Assembly (NCBI GenBank): GCA_963798195.1
Contig: CAWCSF010000008.1
Coordinates: 124,001-188,000 of the forward strand
From: CAVSRC01 sp963798195
GTDB taxonomy: Bacteria; Pseudomonadota; Alphaproteobacteria; Rhizobiales; Kaistiaceae
Direction: 5' to 3'
DNA length: 64,000 nt
Shown here piece by piece: positions 1 to 9,183 of the stretch. The notes under the pieces are model-generated. The model was not told the DNA's origin. It did not search any database and was given only the letters and a program-made list of their open reading frames with translations. A program made the translations under genes and the position numbers. The stretch's first letter is position 1. Each line of letters opens with the position of its first letter.

Positions 1-302
1 GAGAGGAATACGGAGGTGACGGCCGCCATGCCGCTGGCGGTGGCGCGGGCCGCGCCGGCGCCTTCCAGGATGCGCATGCGCTCCTCGAACATGTGCACAG
101 TCGGGTTGGCGTAGCGCGAATAGATGAAGCCCGGCTCGTCGCCCTTGAAGCGGCGTTCGGCCTGCTCGGCGCTGTCATAGACGTAGCTCTGCGTCAGGTA
201 GAGCGCCTCGGAATTCTCGCCGTGCTGCGAGCGCAGGATGCCGCCATGCACCAGCTGCGTTGCAGGCCGCAGTTTCTGTGCCGCCGTCTTGCCTTTCGCC
301 AT
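1..302 (-). CDS. metZ: O-succinylhomoserine sulfhydrylase, N-terminal 100 residues (gene runs off the left edge)
   Basis: PLP-dependent Cys/Met metabolism enzyme of the gamma family that makes homocysteine from O-succinylhomoserine and sulfide. The visible N-terminus (MAKGKTAAQKLRPATQLVHG, then a TQSYVYDSAEQAERRF-type stretch and YSRYANPTVHMFEERM) is typical of MetZ, and the arginine-tyrosine of YSRYANPT contacts PLP phosphate in the family. The ATG is preceded by a good ribosome binding site (GGAGAC). The gene lies directly downstream of a SAM-II riboswitch and a terminator-like hairpin on the same strand, which fits methionine-pathway control. The active-site lysine lies beyond the window. 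MetZ is preferred over cystathionine gamma-synthase because of the N-terminus and riboswitch context. Confidence 0.9.
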   Translation of the reverse strand, partial: MAKGKTAAQKLRPATQLVHGGILRSQHGENSEALYLTQSYVYDSAEQAERRFKGDEPGFIYSRYANPTVHMFEERMRILEGAGAARATASGMAAVTSVFL

Positions 303-321
303 GTTCCGTCTCCTTCCAGAC

Positions 322-357
322 AACAAAAAACCCGGGCCGCACGTGTCGGACCGGGTT
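322..357 (-). terminator. Intrinsic terminator-like hairpin in the metZ leader
   Basis: On the minus strand AACCCGG (351-357) can pair with CCGGGTT (329-335), with further GC pairing inside, and is followed by a run of six T (325-330). It lies between the SAM-II aptamer and the metZ start codon, where it could act as the expression platform for transcriptional attenuation. Confidence 0.7.
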
Positions 358-367
358 CGTACTCCCT

Positions 368-426
368 CCGACCTTTTAGCGACTTGTTTAACGTGGCTGC
401 AAGCCGGTCGGCTCAAATGACCACGA
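368..426 (-). promoter_or_regulatory. SAM-II riboswitch (metA/metZ type)
   Basis: The minus strand shows the SAM-II H-type pseudoknot. P1 is CGTGG (421-425) with CCACG (392-396). The P1 loop carries CCGACC (406-411), which is complementary to GGTCGG (368-373) and forms the P2 pseudoknot. The conserved CTTGCAGCCACG and AAGTCGCTAAAAGG segments are present. The family binds S-adenosylmethionine and represses methionine biosynthesis genes in alphaproteobacteria. It sits about 65 bp upstream of metZ on the same strand. Confidence 0.93.
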
Positions 427-523
427 ACGAAAACTCTCATAGGACCATGTGAACTTGGCGTCAATCGCCACATCGGGTAAGCCAGCACGGCCCGCCCGAG
501 AGGCGGCAGCGGCACGGGGCGTC

Positions 524-1615
524 ATGGTCGAGAAACAGTCCGCGGGGATTCTCCCGGCGCAACGCATCGAGCAGATGGTCGAGACGGGTGCCATCGGCAT
601 CGCCCGGCCGCTCGATCCCGATCAGATTCAGCCCGCCAGCCTCGATCTGCGGCTGGGCGAGACGGCCTATCGCGTCCGCGCCAGCTTCCTGCCCGGCCCC
701 GACCGGCTGGTCGCCGACCGCCTCGACACCGTGACGCTGCACGAGTTCAGCCTTGCCGGTGGCGCCGTGTTGGAGACCGGCTGCGTTTACATCGTGCCGC
801 TGATGGAGAGCCTGAAGCTCCCGCCGGGGATTGGCGCGGCGGCGAATCCGAAATCCTCCACCGGCCGCCTCGACATCTTCACCCGCATCATCACCGACCG
901 CGCCCGCGAGTTCGATATCGTTCCCGCCGGCTATTCCGGGCCGCTCTATGTCGAGATCAGCCCGCGCACGTTCCCGGTGCTGGTCCGCGCCGGCTCGCGC
1001 CTGTCGCAGATGCGCTTCCGCCGCGGCGACGCGCGCCTCGGCGACGCCGCGCTGCTGGCGCTCCACGACCGGGAGGCGCTGGTCGATGGCACGCCGCGCG
1101 TCGACAACGGCCTCACCGTCTCCATCGATCTCGGCGGCATGGCGGGCGGCATCGTCGGCTATCGCGCCAAGCGGCATACGGCGGTGATCGACGTCGACAA
1201 GCGCGACGCCCACGATCCGCTCGATTTCTGGGAGCCGATCGCCCACCGCTCGCAGGAGCTCATCCTCGATCCGGACCAGTTCTACATCCTCGTCTCGCGC
1301 GAGGCCGTGCACGTCCCGCCGGATTACGCCGCCGAGATGGTGCCCTTCGATCCGCTGGTCGGCGAATTTCGCGTCCACTATGCCGGCTTCTTCGATCCCG
1401 GCTTCGGCCACAGCGCCGCCGGCGGCACCGGCAGCCGCGCCGTGCTGGAGGTCCGCAGCCACGAGGTGCCGTTCATCCTCGAACACGGGCAGATCGTCGG
1501 CCGCCTCGTCTACGAGCCGATGACCGAACGCCCGCGCAGGCTCTACGGCGAGGACATGGCCTCCAACTACCAGGCGCAGGGTCTGAAGCTGTCGAAGCAC
1601 TTCAAGGCCAGCTAG
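524..1615 (+). CDS. dcd: 2'-deoxycytidine 5'-triphosphate deaminase, long alphaproteobacterial form
   Basis: Converts dCTP to dUTP for thymidylate synthesis. At 363 residues it is about twice the length of classical Dcd and looks like two dUTPase-like units in tandem. QPASLDLRLG is at residues 36-45 and a NPKSSTGRLDIFTR segment at about 108-121, matching the Dcd trimer-interface and active-site motifs; a second unit follows (from about residue 215, containing IAHRSQELILDPDQFYILVS). The frame is open upstream to a GTG at 449, but the ATG at 524 (MVEKQSAGILP) fits the family N-terminus and leaves the divergent metZ riboswitch promoter outside the gene, so I chose it. It is divergent from metZ and convergent with the DNA ligase. 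Confidence 0.88.
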   Translation: MVEKQSAGILPAQRIEQMVETGAIGIARPLDPDQIQPASLDLRLGETAYRVRASFLPGPDRLVADRLDTVTLHEFSLAGGAVLETGCVYIVPLMESLKLPPGIGAAANPKSSTGRLDIFTRIITDRAREFDIVPAGYSGPLYVEISPRTFPVLVRAGSRLSQMRFRRGDARLGDAALLALHDREALVDGTPRVDNGLTVSIDLGGMAGGIVGYRAKRHTAVIDVDKRDAHDPLDFWEPIAHRSQELILDPDQFYILVSREAVHVPPDYAAEMVPFDPLVGEFRVHYAGFFDPGFGHSAAGGTGSRAVLEVRSHEVPFILEHGQIVGRLVYEPMTERPRRLYGEDMASNYQAQGLKLSKHFKAS

Positions 1616-1654
1616 CGCCGTTGGCGCTTATCGGGCGTGCCCCTCGCGCCCCTA

Positions 1655-1706
1655 CCTCCCCTTGAGGCGAGGCCGAAACGGCGCAGCAGTTTCAGGAGGG
1701 GGGAGG
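1655..1706. repeat. Imperfect palindrome between convergent dcd and ligase genes
   Basis: CCTCCCC (1655-1661) pairs with GGGGAGG (1700-1706), and inside it GAAAC pairs with GTTTC around 1675-1692. The layout resembles the short CCTCCCC...GGGGAGG palindromic elements dispersed in Hyphomicrobiales genomes. Its position in a convergent intergenic gap suggests it could also serve as a bidirectional terminator. Confidence 0.5.
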
Positions 1707-1719
1707 CTCAGCTTTCCCG

Positions 1720-3399
1720 TTACCCGATCAGCTTCTCCAGCGTCTCCAGCCGGTCCGCTTCGCTCGGCGGCTTATCCCAGCGTAGCCGCGAGACGCGCGG
1801 AAAGCGCATCGCGATGCCGGAGCGGTGGCGGGTCGAGCGCTGCAGCCCCTCGAAGGCGACTTCGATGACCAGCCCCTGAGCCGGTTCGTGCACGACCTCG
1901 CGCACCGGACCGAAACGGTTGATCGTGTTGTTGCGCACGAAGCGGTCGATCTCGGCCAGCTCTTCGTCGGTGAAGCCGAAATAGGCCTTGCCCACCGGCA
2001 CCAGCTCGTCGCCGGCCTCGCCCATGTGCCAGACGCCGAACGTGTAGTCCGAGTAATAGGACGAGCGCTTGCCGTGCCCGCGCTGGGCATACATCAGCAC
2101 CGCGTCGATAGTGTGCGGGTCGCGCTTCCACTTGAACCACGGCCCCTTCGGCCGGCCGGGCTCGTAGATCGAGTCCCAGCGCTTCAGCATCAGCCCCTCG
2201 ATCACCGGATCGGGCGGCGCCGAACGCAGCGCCGCCAGTTCTTCGCCATTGGCGTAGGGGAGCAGCGGCGAAACATCCATGCGGCCGGCAAGTGAGCGCG
2301 CCACGACCGCCTCCAGCCGCTTCCGGCGTTCGCGGAAGGGCAGGCCGCGCAGGTCCTCTCCATCGTCCACCAGGCAGTCATAAACGCGCAGGAACGCCGG
2401 GTGGCTGCCCAGCATCTTGGCCGTCACCGTCTTCCGGTTCAGCCGCTGCTGCAGGTCGGAGAAGGTGCGCACGACGAAGCCATCCTCGGCGCGGTGGCCG
2501 ACGAGCAGCTCGCCGTCCAGCGCCGCTTCCACGTCGAGCCCGGCGACGATGTCGGGGAACGTGTGCGAGATGTCGTCGCCGGTGCGCGTGTAGAGCCGCA
2601 CGACATCGTCTTCACGTACTGCTTGAACCCGGATGCCATCCCACTTCCACTCCGCCGCGTAAGACTCTGGCGTGATTCCGGAAAGTTCGGTGTCGGCGAT
2701 CGCATGCGACAGCATCACCGGGCGGAACGGCGCGCGAATCTTCGATTCCGGACGCGGTCCGCGTCCCTCGATCCAGGCGAAGAGATCGCGGTAGGGCGGC
2801 GACAGGCCGTGCCACACTTCCTCGATGTCGTTGGCGGGCCAGCCGGCGATGTCGGCCACCGCCTGTTTCGCCAGTCGCGCCGAAACGCCGATGCGCAAGC
2901 CGCCGGTCAGCAGCTTGATCAGCGCCCAGCGGCCAGTCGCGTCGAGCCGGTCGAGCAGCGCCTCGACCAGCTTCGGGCCTTCCGACCGCGACGCCGATTG
3001 CAGCCGCTCGACGATCATGGAGAGGCGGGGCCCGCCAGTGTCTGTCGCGCTCATCTCCCTCCCCCCTTGCGGGGGAGGGTTGGGGAGGGGGGTATCGCTC
3101 GGTGCCGGTGAAGTGTCCGCCTCGTCCTTCGCCGGCCAGATCAGCGAGATCGTCTCCGCCAGGTCGCCGACATAGTCGTAGGAGTAGCCGAACAGCACCT
3201 CGTCGACGCGCTCTGCCACCAGCGCCCGCAGCATCGCCGGCTTGACGCTCGGGATGTCGAGCCCGCCGGTCAGCGCCGCCAGCGCATAGCCCCGGTCCGG
3301 GTCCGGCGTGGCGCGGAAGTAGTCCGACATCAGGCGCAGCTTGGCATTGCGCTGGGGCGTCAGGACGAGGCGATCGAGGAGGGCGGCGAAGGCGCGCAT
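1720..3399 (-). CDS. ATP-dependent DNA ligase of the ligase-associated DNA damage response set
   Basis: Seals nicked DNA through a lysyl-AMP intermediate. It has 559 residues: an N-terminal helical DNA-binding domain (about 1-210), then the adenylation domain with the active-site lysine K252 in a WKWDGIR motif, motif III LDGELLVGH, motif IV-like GLMLKRWDS and motif V FKWKRDPH, then the OB fold (about 430-555). This architecture is the one encoded with a metallo-beta-lactamase exonuclease, Lhr-like helicase and PdeM, all of which lie within the next 10 kb. A proline-rich insert at about 98-118 comes from a palindromic repeat inside the gene and lies in a linker ahead of the catalytic core, so activity is probably retained. 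Confidence 0.92.
   Translation of the reverse strand: MRAFAALLDRLVLTPQRNAKLRLMSDYFRATPDPDRGYALAALTGGLDIPSVKPAMLRALVAERVDEVLFGYSYDYVGDLAETISLIWPAKDEADTSPAPSDTPLPNPPPQGGREMSATDTGGPRLSMIVERLQSASRSEGPKLVEALLDRLDATGRWALIKLLTGGLRIGVSARLAKQAVADIAGWPANDIEEVWHGLSPPYRDLFAWIEGRGPRPESKIRAPFRPVMLSHAIADTELSGITPESYAAEWKWDGIRVQAVREDDVVRLYTRTGDDISHTFPDIVAGLDVEAALDGELLVGHRAEDGFVVRTFSDLQQRLNRKTVTAKMLGSHPAFLRVYDCLVDDGEDLRGLPFRERRKRLEAVVARSLAGRMDVSPLLPYANGEELAALRSAPPDPVIEGLMLKRWDSIYEPGRPKGPWFKWKRDPHTIDAVLMYAQRGHGKRSSYYSDYTFGVWHMGEAGDELVPVGKAYFGFTDEELAEIDRFVRNNTINRFGPVREVVHEPAQGLVIEVAFEGLQRSTRHRSGIAMRFPRVSRLRWDKPPSEADRLETLEKLIG
3054..3093. repeat. CCCTCCCCC palindromic repeat inside the DNA ligase gene
   Basis: A 9-bp perfect stem, CCCTCCCCC (3057-3065) with GGGGGAGGG (3071-3079) and loop CTTGC, is followed by a second G-rich arm. 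Translated on the minus strand it gives PLPNPPPQGGREM in frame. This kind of element is widespread in Hyphomicrobiales intergenic DNA; here it is embedded in a coding sequence without breaking it. Confidence 0.75.
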
Positions 3400-3513
3400 G
3401 GCGGATGATAATTAGGGGCCGTCGGGCCCCGCGTCATCCTCTGTGACCGACGCCACTGTCCCGGCAAGCCAAATGGCATACCGGAGGGCCGCAGAACCTC
3501 CGAGAGCCGCAAA

Positions 3514-4918
3514 ATGTCCCTGAACGCCGCCATTGAAGTGCCCGCAGCCCCCGTTGCCATCGGCCCCTCGGGAACCGGTTCCGTCTCGTGGTACGCCTGT
3601 CTGCTACTCGGCACGTTCACCTATCTGGTCAGCATGCAGGGCAACATCCTGCCGTTCCTTCGCGCCGATCTCGGCCTGGGCTACGGGCTGGTCAGCCTGC
3701 ACACCAGCGCGGTTGCGGGCGGCATGCTGGTCGTCGGTCTGATCGGCGACCGTATTGGCCGCCGCTTTGGTCGCGCCAATACCCTGCGGCTCGGGGTTCT
3801 GGGTGCCGGCGCCGCCGCCATCCTGTTGTGTTTTGCGCCGGCCGCCTGGGCCAGCATCGCCAGCTGCGCGCTGCTCGGCCTCTTCGGCGCGCTGGTGCCC
3901 TCCACCGCCTATGCCTTGCTCACCGACCTCAACCCGGACGGCCGCGAGCGTGCCTTCGCCAAGGCCAACGCCGTGTCCTATGCCTTCGCCATCGCCGTGC
4001 CGATCCTTGCCGGCGTGCTCGTCGCGCTTGGCTGGAACTGGCGGCTGATCCCGCTGGCCGGCGTCGCGGCGGGTGTCGCGATCCTCGCCGCCCATGCCCG
4101 CATGGTCGTGCCGGATGGCCACAGCAGGGACGCGAACGAAGCTGCGGCCCGGCTGCCGATCTGCTTCTGGCTCTACTGGCTGACGCTCGGCTTCGCCGTC
4201 GCGGTTGAATTCTCGGTGCTGCTCTGGGCGCCGGCCTTCCTCGAGAAGGCGGTCGGTATGCCCGCGGCCCACGCCGCCATCGGCGCGGCCGCGTTCTTCG
4301 CCGCCATGCTCAGCGGGCGCATCGCCGGCATCTGGCTGCTGCGCGTCGCGTCGCCGAAGCTGCTGTTCTTCGCCGCCGCCAGCAACCACCCTCGTCGGCT
4401 ACGCCATCTATGCCTCGATGACCGAACCGGTACTCGCGGTGGCTGGGCTGTTCGTTCTCGGCCTTGGCATCGCGCTGCTCTTTCCGCTGGTCATGGGTTT
4501 CGCGCTCGGCGCGGCCGGCCATGCGGTCGACAAGGCGAGCAGCCGCATCGTGCTGGCGCCGGCGCTCGCCGTTCTGTTCAGCCCGCCGCTGCTCGGCGCG
4601 CTGGCGGATGCGGAGGGCCTGCGTTTCGCGCAACACATGACGCCCGTGCTGATGGTCATTGCTGTCGTTGTCTTCCTGTCGGCGCGGCTTCGTGCGCCGC
4701 CGTCCGGCGGCTCAGCCCCAGCGCTGACGCAGCCGCTTGCCGATGTCGACAGGCGGGCCGGCCGGCCGCGCCCGCGCCGTCCCGGACGCCGCCGGCGGCC
4801 AAAGGCGCGGGCGGAAATGCGGCAGGATCGACTCCGGGATGAACCGCGTGCGCAACGCGGTGAGGTAGCGGTCGCCGTTCCGCGCGCTGCTGGAGCACGT
4901 AGCAGCGCTGCGGGATGA
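3514..4918 (+). CDS. MFS transporter, interrupted by a +1 frameshift near 4380
   Basis: Twelve-helix major facilitator secondary carrier. The first part (from MSLNAAIEVPAAP) covers roughly nine hydrophobic segments and the MFS signature GDRIGRRFGR in the loop after helix 2. Near 4380 the frame breaks: after FFAAA the continuation ATTLVGYAIYASM, with two or three more helices, is in the +1 frame. The shifted frame stays open to 4918, antisense to the uvrD-like gene; the genuine end is probably near 4700-4730. The substrate cannot be assigned from sequence. Frameshifted gene or sequencing error. Confidence 0.7.
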
Positions 4919-6766
4919 GGATGTCGAGTTCGTCCTTCGCCCGCGTCATCGCCACGTAGAGCAGCCGCCGCTCCTCCTCGATCTCGCCGGCCGATCCGGT
5001 CGAGAGGTCGGAGGGAATGCAGCCGTCGATCCCATTCAGCAGGTAGACCGACTTCCACTCCTGCCCCTTGGCCGAATGGATGGTCGAAAGGATCAGGTAG
5101 TCCTCGTCGAGATGCGGCGGCCCGGCCTCGTCGCTGGTCGCGTCGGGCGGGTCGAGGGTCAACTCGGTGAGGAACCGCTCGCGCGAGGGATAGCCGGCGG
5201 CGATCTGTTCCAGTTGCAGAAGGTCGTTACGCCGGACGATCGCGTCCTCGTGAATGCGCTCCAGGTGCGGCTCGTACCAGACGCGCACCCGCTCCATGTC
5301 GGTCGGCCAGCCGGAGCGCTCCGCCCGCAGCCCGCTCGCCAGCGCCGCGAATTCAGGCCAGTCCGCCGCCGCGCGCCCGGGTGGCTGATAGGTCATCAGG
5401 ATGTCGCGCGCTTCCGGCGTGGCCGCCAGAAGGTCGAGCACGTCGGCCGCCGTTGAGGGGCCAACGCCCGGCAGGATCTGCAGGGCGCGGAATCCCGACA
5501 CGCGGTCGCGCGGATTCTCGGCAAAGCGCAGCAGCGCCAGCACGTCCTTCACGTGGGCGGAGTCGAGGAACTTGAGCCCGCCGAATTTCACGAAGGGAAT
5601 GTTTCGCCGCGTCAGCTCGATCTCGAGTTGCCCGCTGTGATGCGACGCGCGGAATAGCACCGCTTGCTGCTTGAGCGCGACGCCCTCTTCGCGATTGGCG
5701 AGCACCCGTTCGACCACGTAGCGCGCCTGGTTGGCCTCGTCGGCGACCACCACCAGCGCCGGCTTGTCGCCGGAATTGCGGTCCGACCACAGGTCCTTGG
5801 TGTAGCGCTCCTCGGCAAACCCGATGACCGCGTTGGAGGCGGCGAGGATCGGCTGCGGTCGAGCGGTAGTTGCGCGACAGCGTCACGACATCGGCATTCG
5901 GCGGTGAAGGCCTTGGGAAAGTCGAGGATGTTGCGCACCGTCGCGGCGCGGAACGAGTAGATCGATTGCGCGTCGTCGCCGACCACCGCCAGCCCGCGCC
6001 CGTCCGGCTTCAGCGCCAGCAGGATCGAGGCCTGCAGCCGGTTGGTGTCCTGGTACTCGTCCACAAGCACATGGTCGAAGCGCCCGCCGATCTCGGCGGC
6101 AATGCCCGGCACCTCCAGCATGGCGGCCCAGTAGAGCAGCAGATCGTCGTAGTCGAGCACGCTCTGCGCCTGCTTCGCCTCGGTGTAGGCCTTGAACAGC
6201 TGCTTGAGTTCCTTCTCCCAATCCGCGCACCACGGGAAGACGTCGCGGAGAACATCGCCGAGTTCGGCTTCCTGGTTCACGGTCCGCGAATAGATCGCGA
6301 CGCACGTGCCCTTGGTCGGGAAGCGCTTCTCCGTGTGCGAGAAACCGAGCTCGTGCCGAACGAGGTTCATCAGGTCGGCGGAATCCTCCCGGTCGTGGAT
6401 GGTGAAGGATGGGTCGAGGCCGACCTCCAGGGCATGCTCGCGCAGGAACCGCGCCCCGATGCCGTGGAAGGTTCCGGACCACGGCAGCGACGCTGCGGCG
6501 CTGGTGGCCGGCAGCGCCTGCGCGACGATCCGCTCGGCACGACGCGCCATCTCGCTGGCGGCGCGGCGTGAGAAGGTCATCAGCAGGATCCGGCCGGGAT
6601 TGGCGCCGTTGACGATGAGATGGGCGACCCGGTGCGCCAGCGTGTTGGTCTTGCCCGAACCGGCGCCCGCAACAACGAGCAGCGGCCCGTTCGTCGGCGA
6701 CCTCACGCCATGCTCGACCGCCCGCCGCTGGTCGGGGTTCAGTTTCTCCAGATAGGCGGCGGACAT
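4712..6766 (-). CDS. UvrD/PcrA-type superfamily 1 DNA helicase, carrying three +1 frameshifts
   Basis: 3'-5' SF1A helicase. The N-terminal part has Walker A GAGSGKT (residues 34-40), Walker B LVDEYQDTN and motif III GDDAQSIYSFRAA; the C-terminal part has STIHSAKGQEW and LLYVAMTRAK. Reading the protein needs +1 shifts near 5902 (FT to PNADVVTLSRNYRST), 5857 (ST to QPILAASNAVIGF) and 4881 (LQQRA to NGDRYLTALRTRFIP), ending in ...KRLRQRWG at 4712. All helicase motifs are intact once the shifts are corrected, so sequencing error or very recent decay is likely. It resembles helicases of DNA repair; no LexA-type box was found upstream. Confidence 0.8.
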
Positions 6767-6982
6767 GCTTTGCGAATCAACCGGTTGCCTCGGAAGGCGA
6801 GCAAACCTGATTCACTTTTTGTTCGCAATCGCAAAGCGGATGGCCGGCGTGGCGAAAATCACGCGTTAAGAACTTTTCGGCTTTTGCTGCAAACTCTGCG
6901 CCCCGGCGGTTAACCTTTTGGCCGAAATCGCTTATACTCGCTTCAGATCACCAGCATTCATCTCGCTAAGGCTCGTTGTGTC

Positions 6983-7846
6983 ATGCGTATCGAGAGTGTG
7001 TCCCTGCGCCTGCTGTTACTGGCGGCGCTGCTCGCGGTTGTTGCAGTCCTGTGTGCAGGGGCGCTCGTCTTCGCTGGCGTGCTTCACCTGAACGGCGGCC
7101 GGGTCCTTGGCGCCGGCGGCGCCTTGTTGCTGGTCGCAATGCTGGCTGCGGCCATGTCGGCGCTCGGGCCGAAATACCGGCCGACGCCTTTCCTGACTCC
7201 GATGGCGGCCGGCGCTTTCGCCGCCGTCCTTGCTACCACCGCCGTCTATGCCGCCCACGTTCGCACGGTTGAGCCAAAGGCGCGCGCGACGACGGCAGTC
7301 GCCAACATTGACGCGAACAAGCCTAAGCCGCCGGCGTCGCGCCCGGTGAAGACGGCGCCCGTCATGGCGAAGGCCGAGCCGGAGCCGATGCAGCCGCAGA
7401 AAGAGGTCCGCATGCTCAATGCCGGATTTGACTCGGCGGCCTTCGATCCGGCGCCGGTTCACTCCGAAGCGATGGCAAGTCCGGCCGCGCCCAGGCCCGC
7501 CGCCCCCGCACAGCCCACCGCGGCGATGCCGGCCATGGCCGCCGAACCTCCGGTGCCGGCCGAGTCCGAAGTTGCGGCTTTGCCGGACACTACGCAGGCG
7601 AAACCTGCCCATAAGCCTGCCAAGGCCGGCACGAGTGCAACGATCCCGCTTCCCGAGGTGGCGCCATCACCGGCCGAACCAGGTGCGCCGATCAACCTGC
7701 AGGTGACCTTCGATCCGACCGGGCCGGTCGCTGCGAAGGTGAGCGCGCCGCTGGCGCTGGCCGATGGAGCGAAGCCGGCATCTCCGGCTATTCCGCCTCG
7801 TCCTCGTATCCGACCATGTGGAGGGGCCGGGCCGGCGTGCCCCTGA
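6983..7846 (+). CDS. Hypothetical membrane protein with a long Pro/Ala-rich tail
   Basis: I do not recognise the family. Residues about 8-32, 40-60 and 72-90 are hydrophobic and look like three membrane spans (LRLLLLAALLAVVAVLCAGA is the first). From about residue 95 the protein is low-complexity, rich in Ala, Pro, Lys and Glu, and probably disordered in the periplasm or cytoplasm. Its 3' end overlaps the convergent exonuclease gene by 59 bp, so the true stop could be earlier if a base error exists here. It is divergent from the uvrD-like gene. Confidence 0.6.
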   Translation: MRIESVSLRLLLLAALLAVVAVLCAGALVFAGVLHLNGGRVLGAGGALLLVAMLAAAMSALGPKYRPTPFLTPMAAGAFAAVLATTAVYAAHVRTVEPKARATTAVANIDANKPKPPASRPVKTAPVMAKAEPEPMQPQKEVRMLNAGFDSAAFDPAPVHSEAMASPAAPRPAAPAQPTAAMPAMAAEPPVPAESEVAALPDTTQAKPAHKPAKAGTSATIPLPEVAPSPAEPGAPINLQVTFDPTGPVAAKVSAPLALADGAKPASPAIPPRPRIRPCGGAGPACP

Positions 7847-8799
7847 GGGCACACCAGCGCACCAGCGCTTCCTCGCGGCCGTGGGTCACCCAGACCTCCG
7901 CCGGATCCAGTTCCGTGATCGTCGCCGTCAGTTCGTCCCAGTCCGCGTGATCGGACAGGATCAGCGGCAACTCGACGCCCGATTGCTTCGCCCGCTGGCG
8001 GATGCGCATCCAGCCTGACGCGAAACAGGCCACCGGATCGGGAAACCGCCGCGCCCAGCGTTCGGCGATCTCGCTCGGCGGACAAACAACGATGGCTCCG
8101 GCGAAGTCGCCCTTCTTTCCGGTGGCCACCGTCGCCGGGGCGAGCGGCCCGAGGGCGACGCCCAGTTCCTCATAGAGCCGGCAGAGCCGCTCCATCGCCC
8201 CGTGCAGGTAGATCGTCCGGTCGTAGCCGGCATCGCGCGCCATGCGGATGACCCGCTGCGCCTTGCCGAGAGAGTAGGCCCCCACCAGATGCGCGCGCTC
8301 CGGAAACTGCGCCACCGAGGCGAGCAGCTTGGCGATCTCCGCCTTGGGGTCGGGATGACGAAACACCGGCAGCCCGAAGGTCGCCTCGGTGATGAAGATG
8401 TCGCAGGGCACCGGCACGAACGGCAGGCAGGTCGGATCGGCCGAGCGCTTGTAGTCGCCGGAGGCCACGATCTTCAGCCCATGAGCCGCCACCGCGATCT
8501 GCGCCGATCCCAGCACGTGGCCAGCTGGGTGGAAGGACACTCGCGCGTCGCCGATCGCGATGTCCTCGCCGTAGGCGATGGCCTGGCTGCTGCCGGCGAA
8601 GTCCGGCCCGTAGCGCGCCTCCATGATCCGCAGCGTTTCCATCGGTGGCGAGCACGCTGCCGTGTCCCGCGCGGGCATGGTCCGAATGGCCGTGCGTGAT
8701 CAGTGCACGCGGCACCGGGCGGGTCGGATCGATATGAAAATCGCCGGGCGCGCAATAAAGGCCGGCGGGCGAGGGGCAGAGCACATCTTCGGGACGCAT
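7788..8799 (-). CDS. Ligase-associated metallo-beta-lactamase-fold DNA exonuclease, with a +1 frameshift near 8644
   Basis: Metallo-beta-lactamase/beta-CASP-type nuclease encoded with ATP-dependent ligase and Lhr-like helicase in DNA damage response clusters. The N-terminus (MRPEDVLCPSPAGLYC) leads into the zinc motif HGHSDH at residues 36-41. After ...GSVLAT the frame shifts and continues METLRIMEARYG, then FHPAGHVLGSAQI, SGDYKRS (a zinc-ligand region), SLGKAQRV and LILSDHADWDEL. All core motifs are present once the shift is removed. It lies 4.4 kb upstream of the ligase on the same strand instead of beside it. Confidence 0.85.
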
Positions 8800-8845
8800 C
8801 GCCCCAAGATAGCCCTACGCGCCCCGCCCGTCAGCGGCGGCCGGG

Positions 8846-9061
8846 TCAGTATTTGGCAGGAGGATCGCTGGCCGGGAAGGATTCGTCCGAAATCTCGTCG
8901 GCCTCGTCCCAATGCTTGGGCGGGTCGCGCATGCTGGACGGTCCGGCTGGACGGACCGGCGTCTTGTTCTTCTTGTCCGATTGCGACTTGTCGGAGAAGG
9001 CGGGCTGCGGGTCCTTTTCCTTCTCGTCCTTGCCGGTCTTCCGTTTGTCGGTGGATTCCAT
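8846..9061 (-). CDS. Small acidic/lysine-rich protein with SFPASDPPA motif
   Basis: 71 residues, strongly hydrophilic, with a Lys/Asp/Glu-rich N-terminal half and a C-terminal DEADEISDESFPASDPPA motif. A DEASEESFPASDPP-type ending recurs in small uncharacterised alphaproteobacterial proteins. It has no membrane segment and is probably disordered. The start was chosen at the ATG whose upstream sequence carries a GGGAG ribosome binding site. It is close to the exonuclease gene on the same strand. Function unknown. Confidence 0.6.
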   Translation of the reverse strand: MESTDKRKTGKDEKEKDPQPAFSDKSQSDKKNKTPVRPAGPSSMRDPPKHWDEADEISDESFPASDPPAKY

Positions 9062-9183
9062 GGTCGGATACTCCCTTGGTTGCGGATTCAACCAGCGGAG
9101 CGGCCGTCTGGTTCCCCTGAATTCGCTTGCCTTTCCCACGGAACCGGATATCTCACGCCGGCTCTTCAACCCGGCGCGTGCGT

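Noticed and set aside
6767..6982. Possible LexA box in front of the uvrD-like gene
   Set aside because: A GTTC half-site occurs near 6821 but no second half-site lies at the required N7 spacing.
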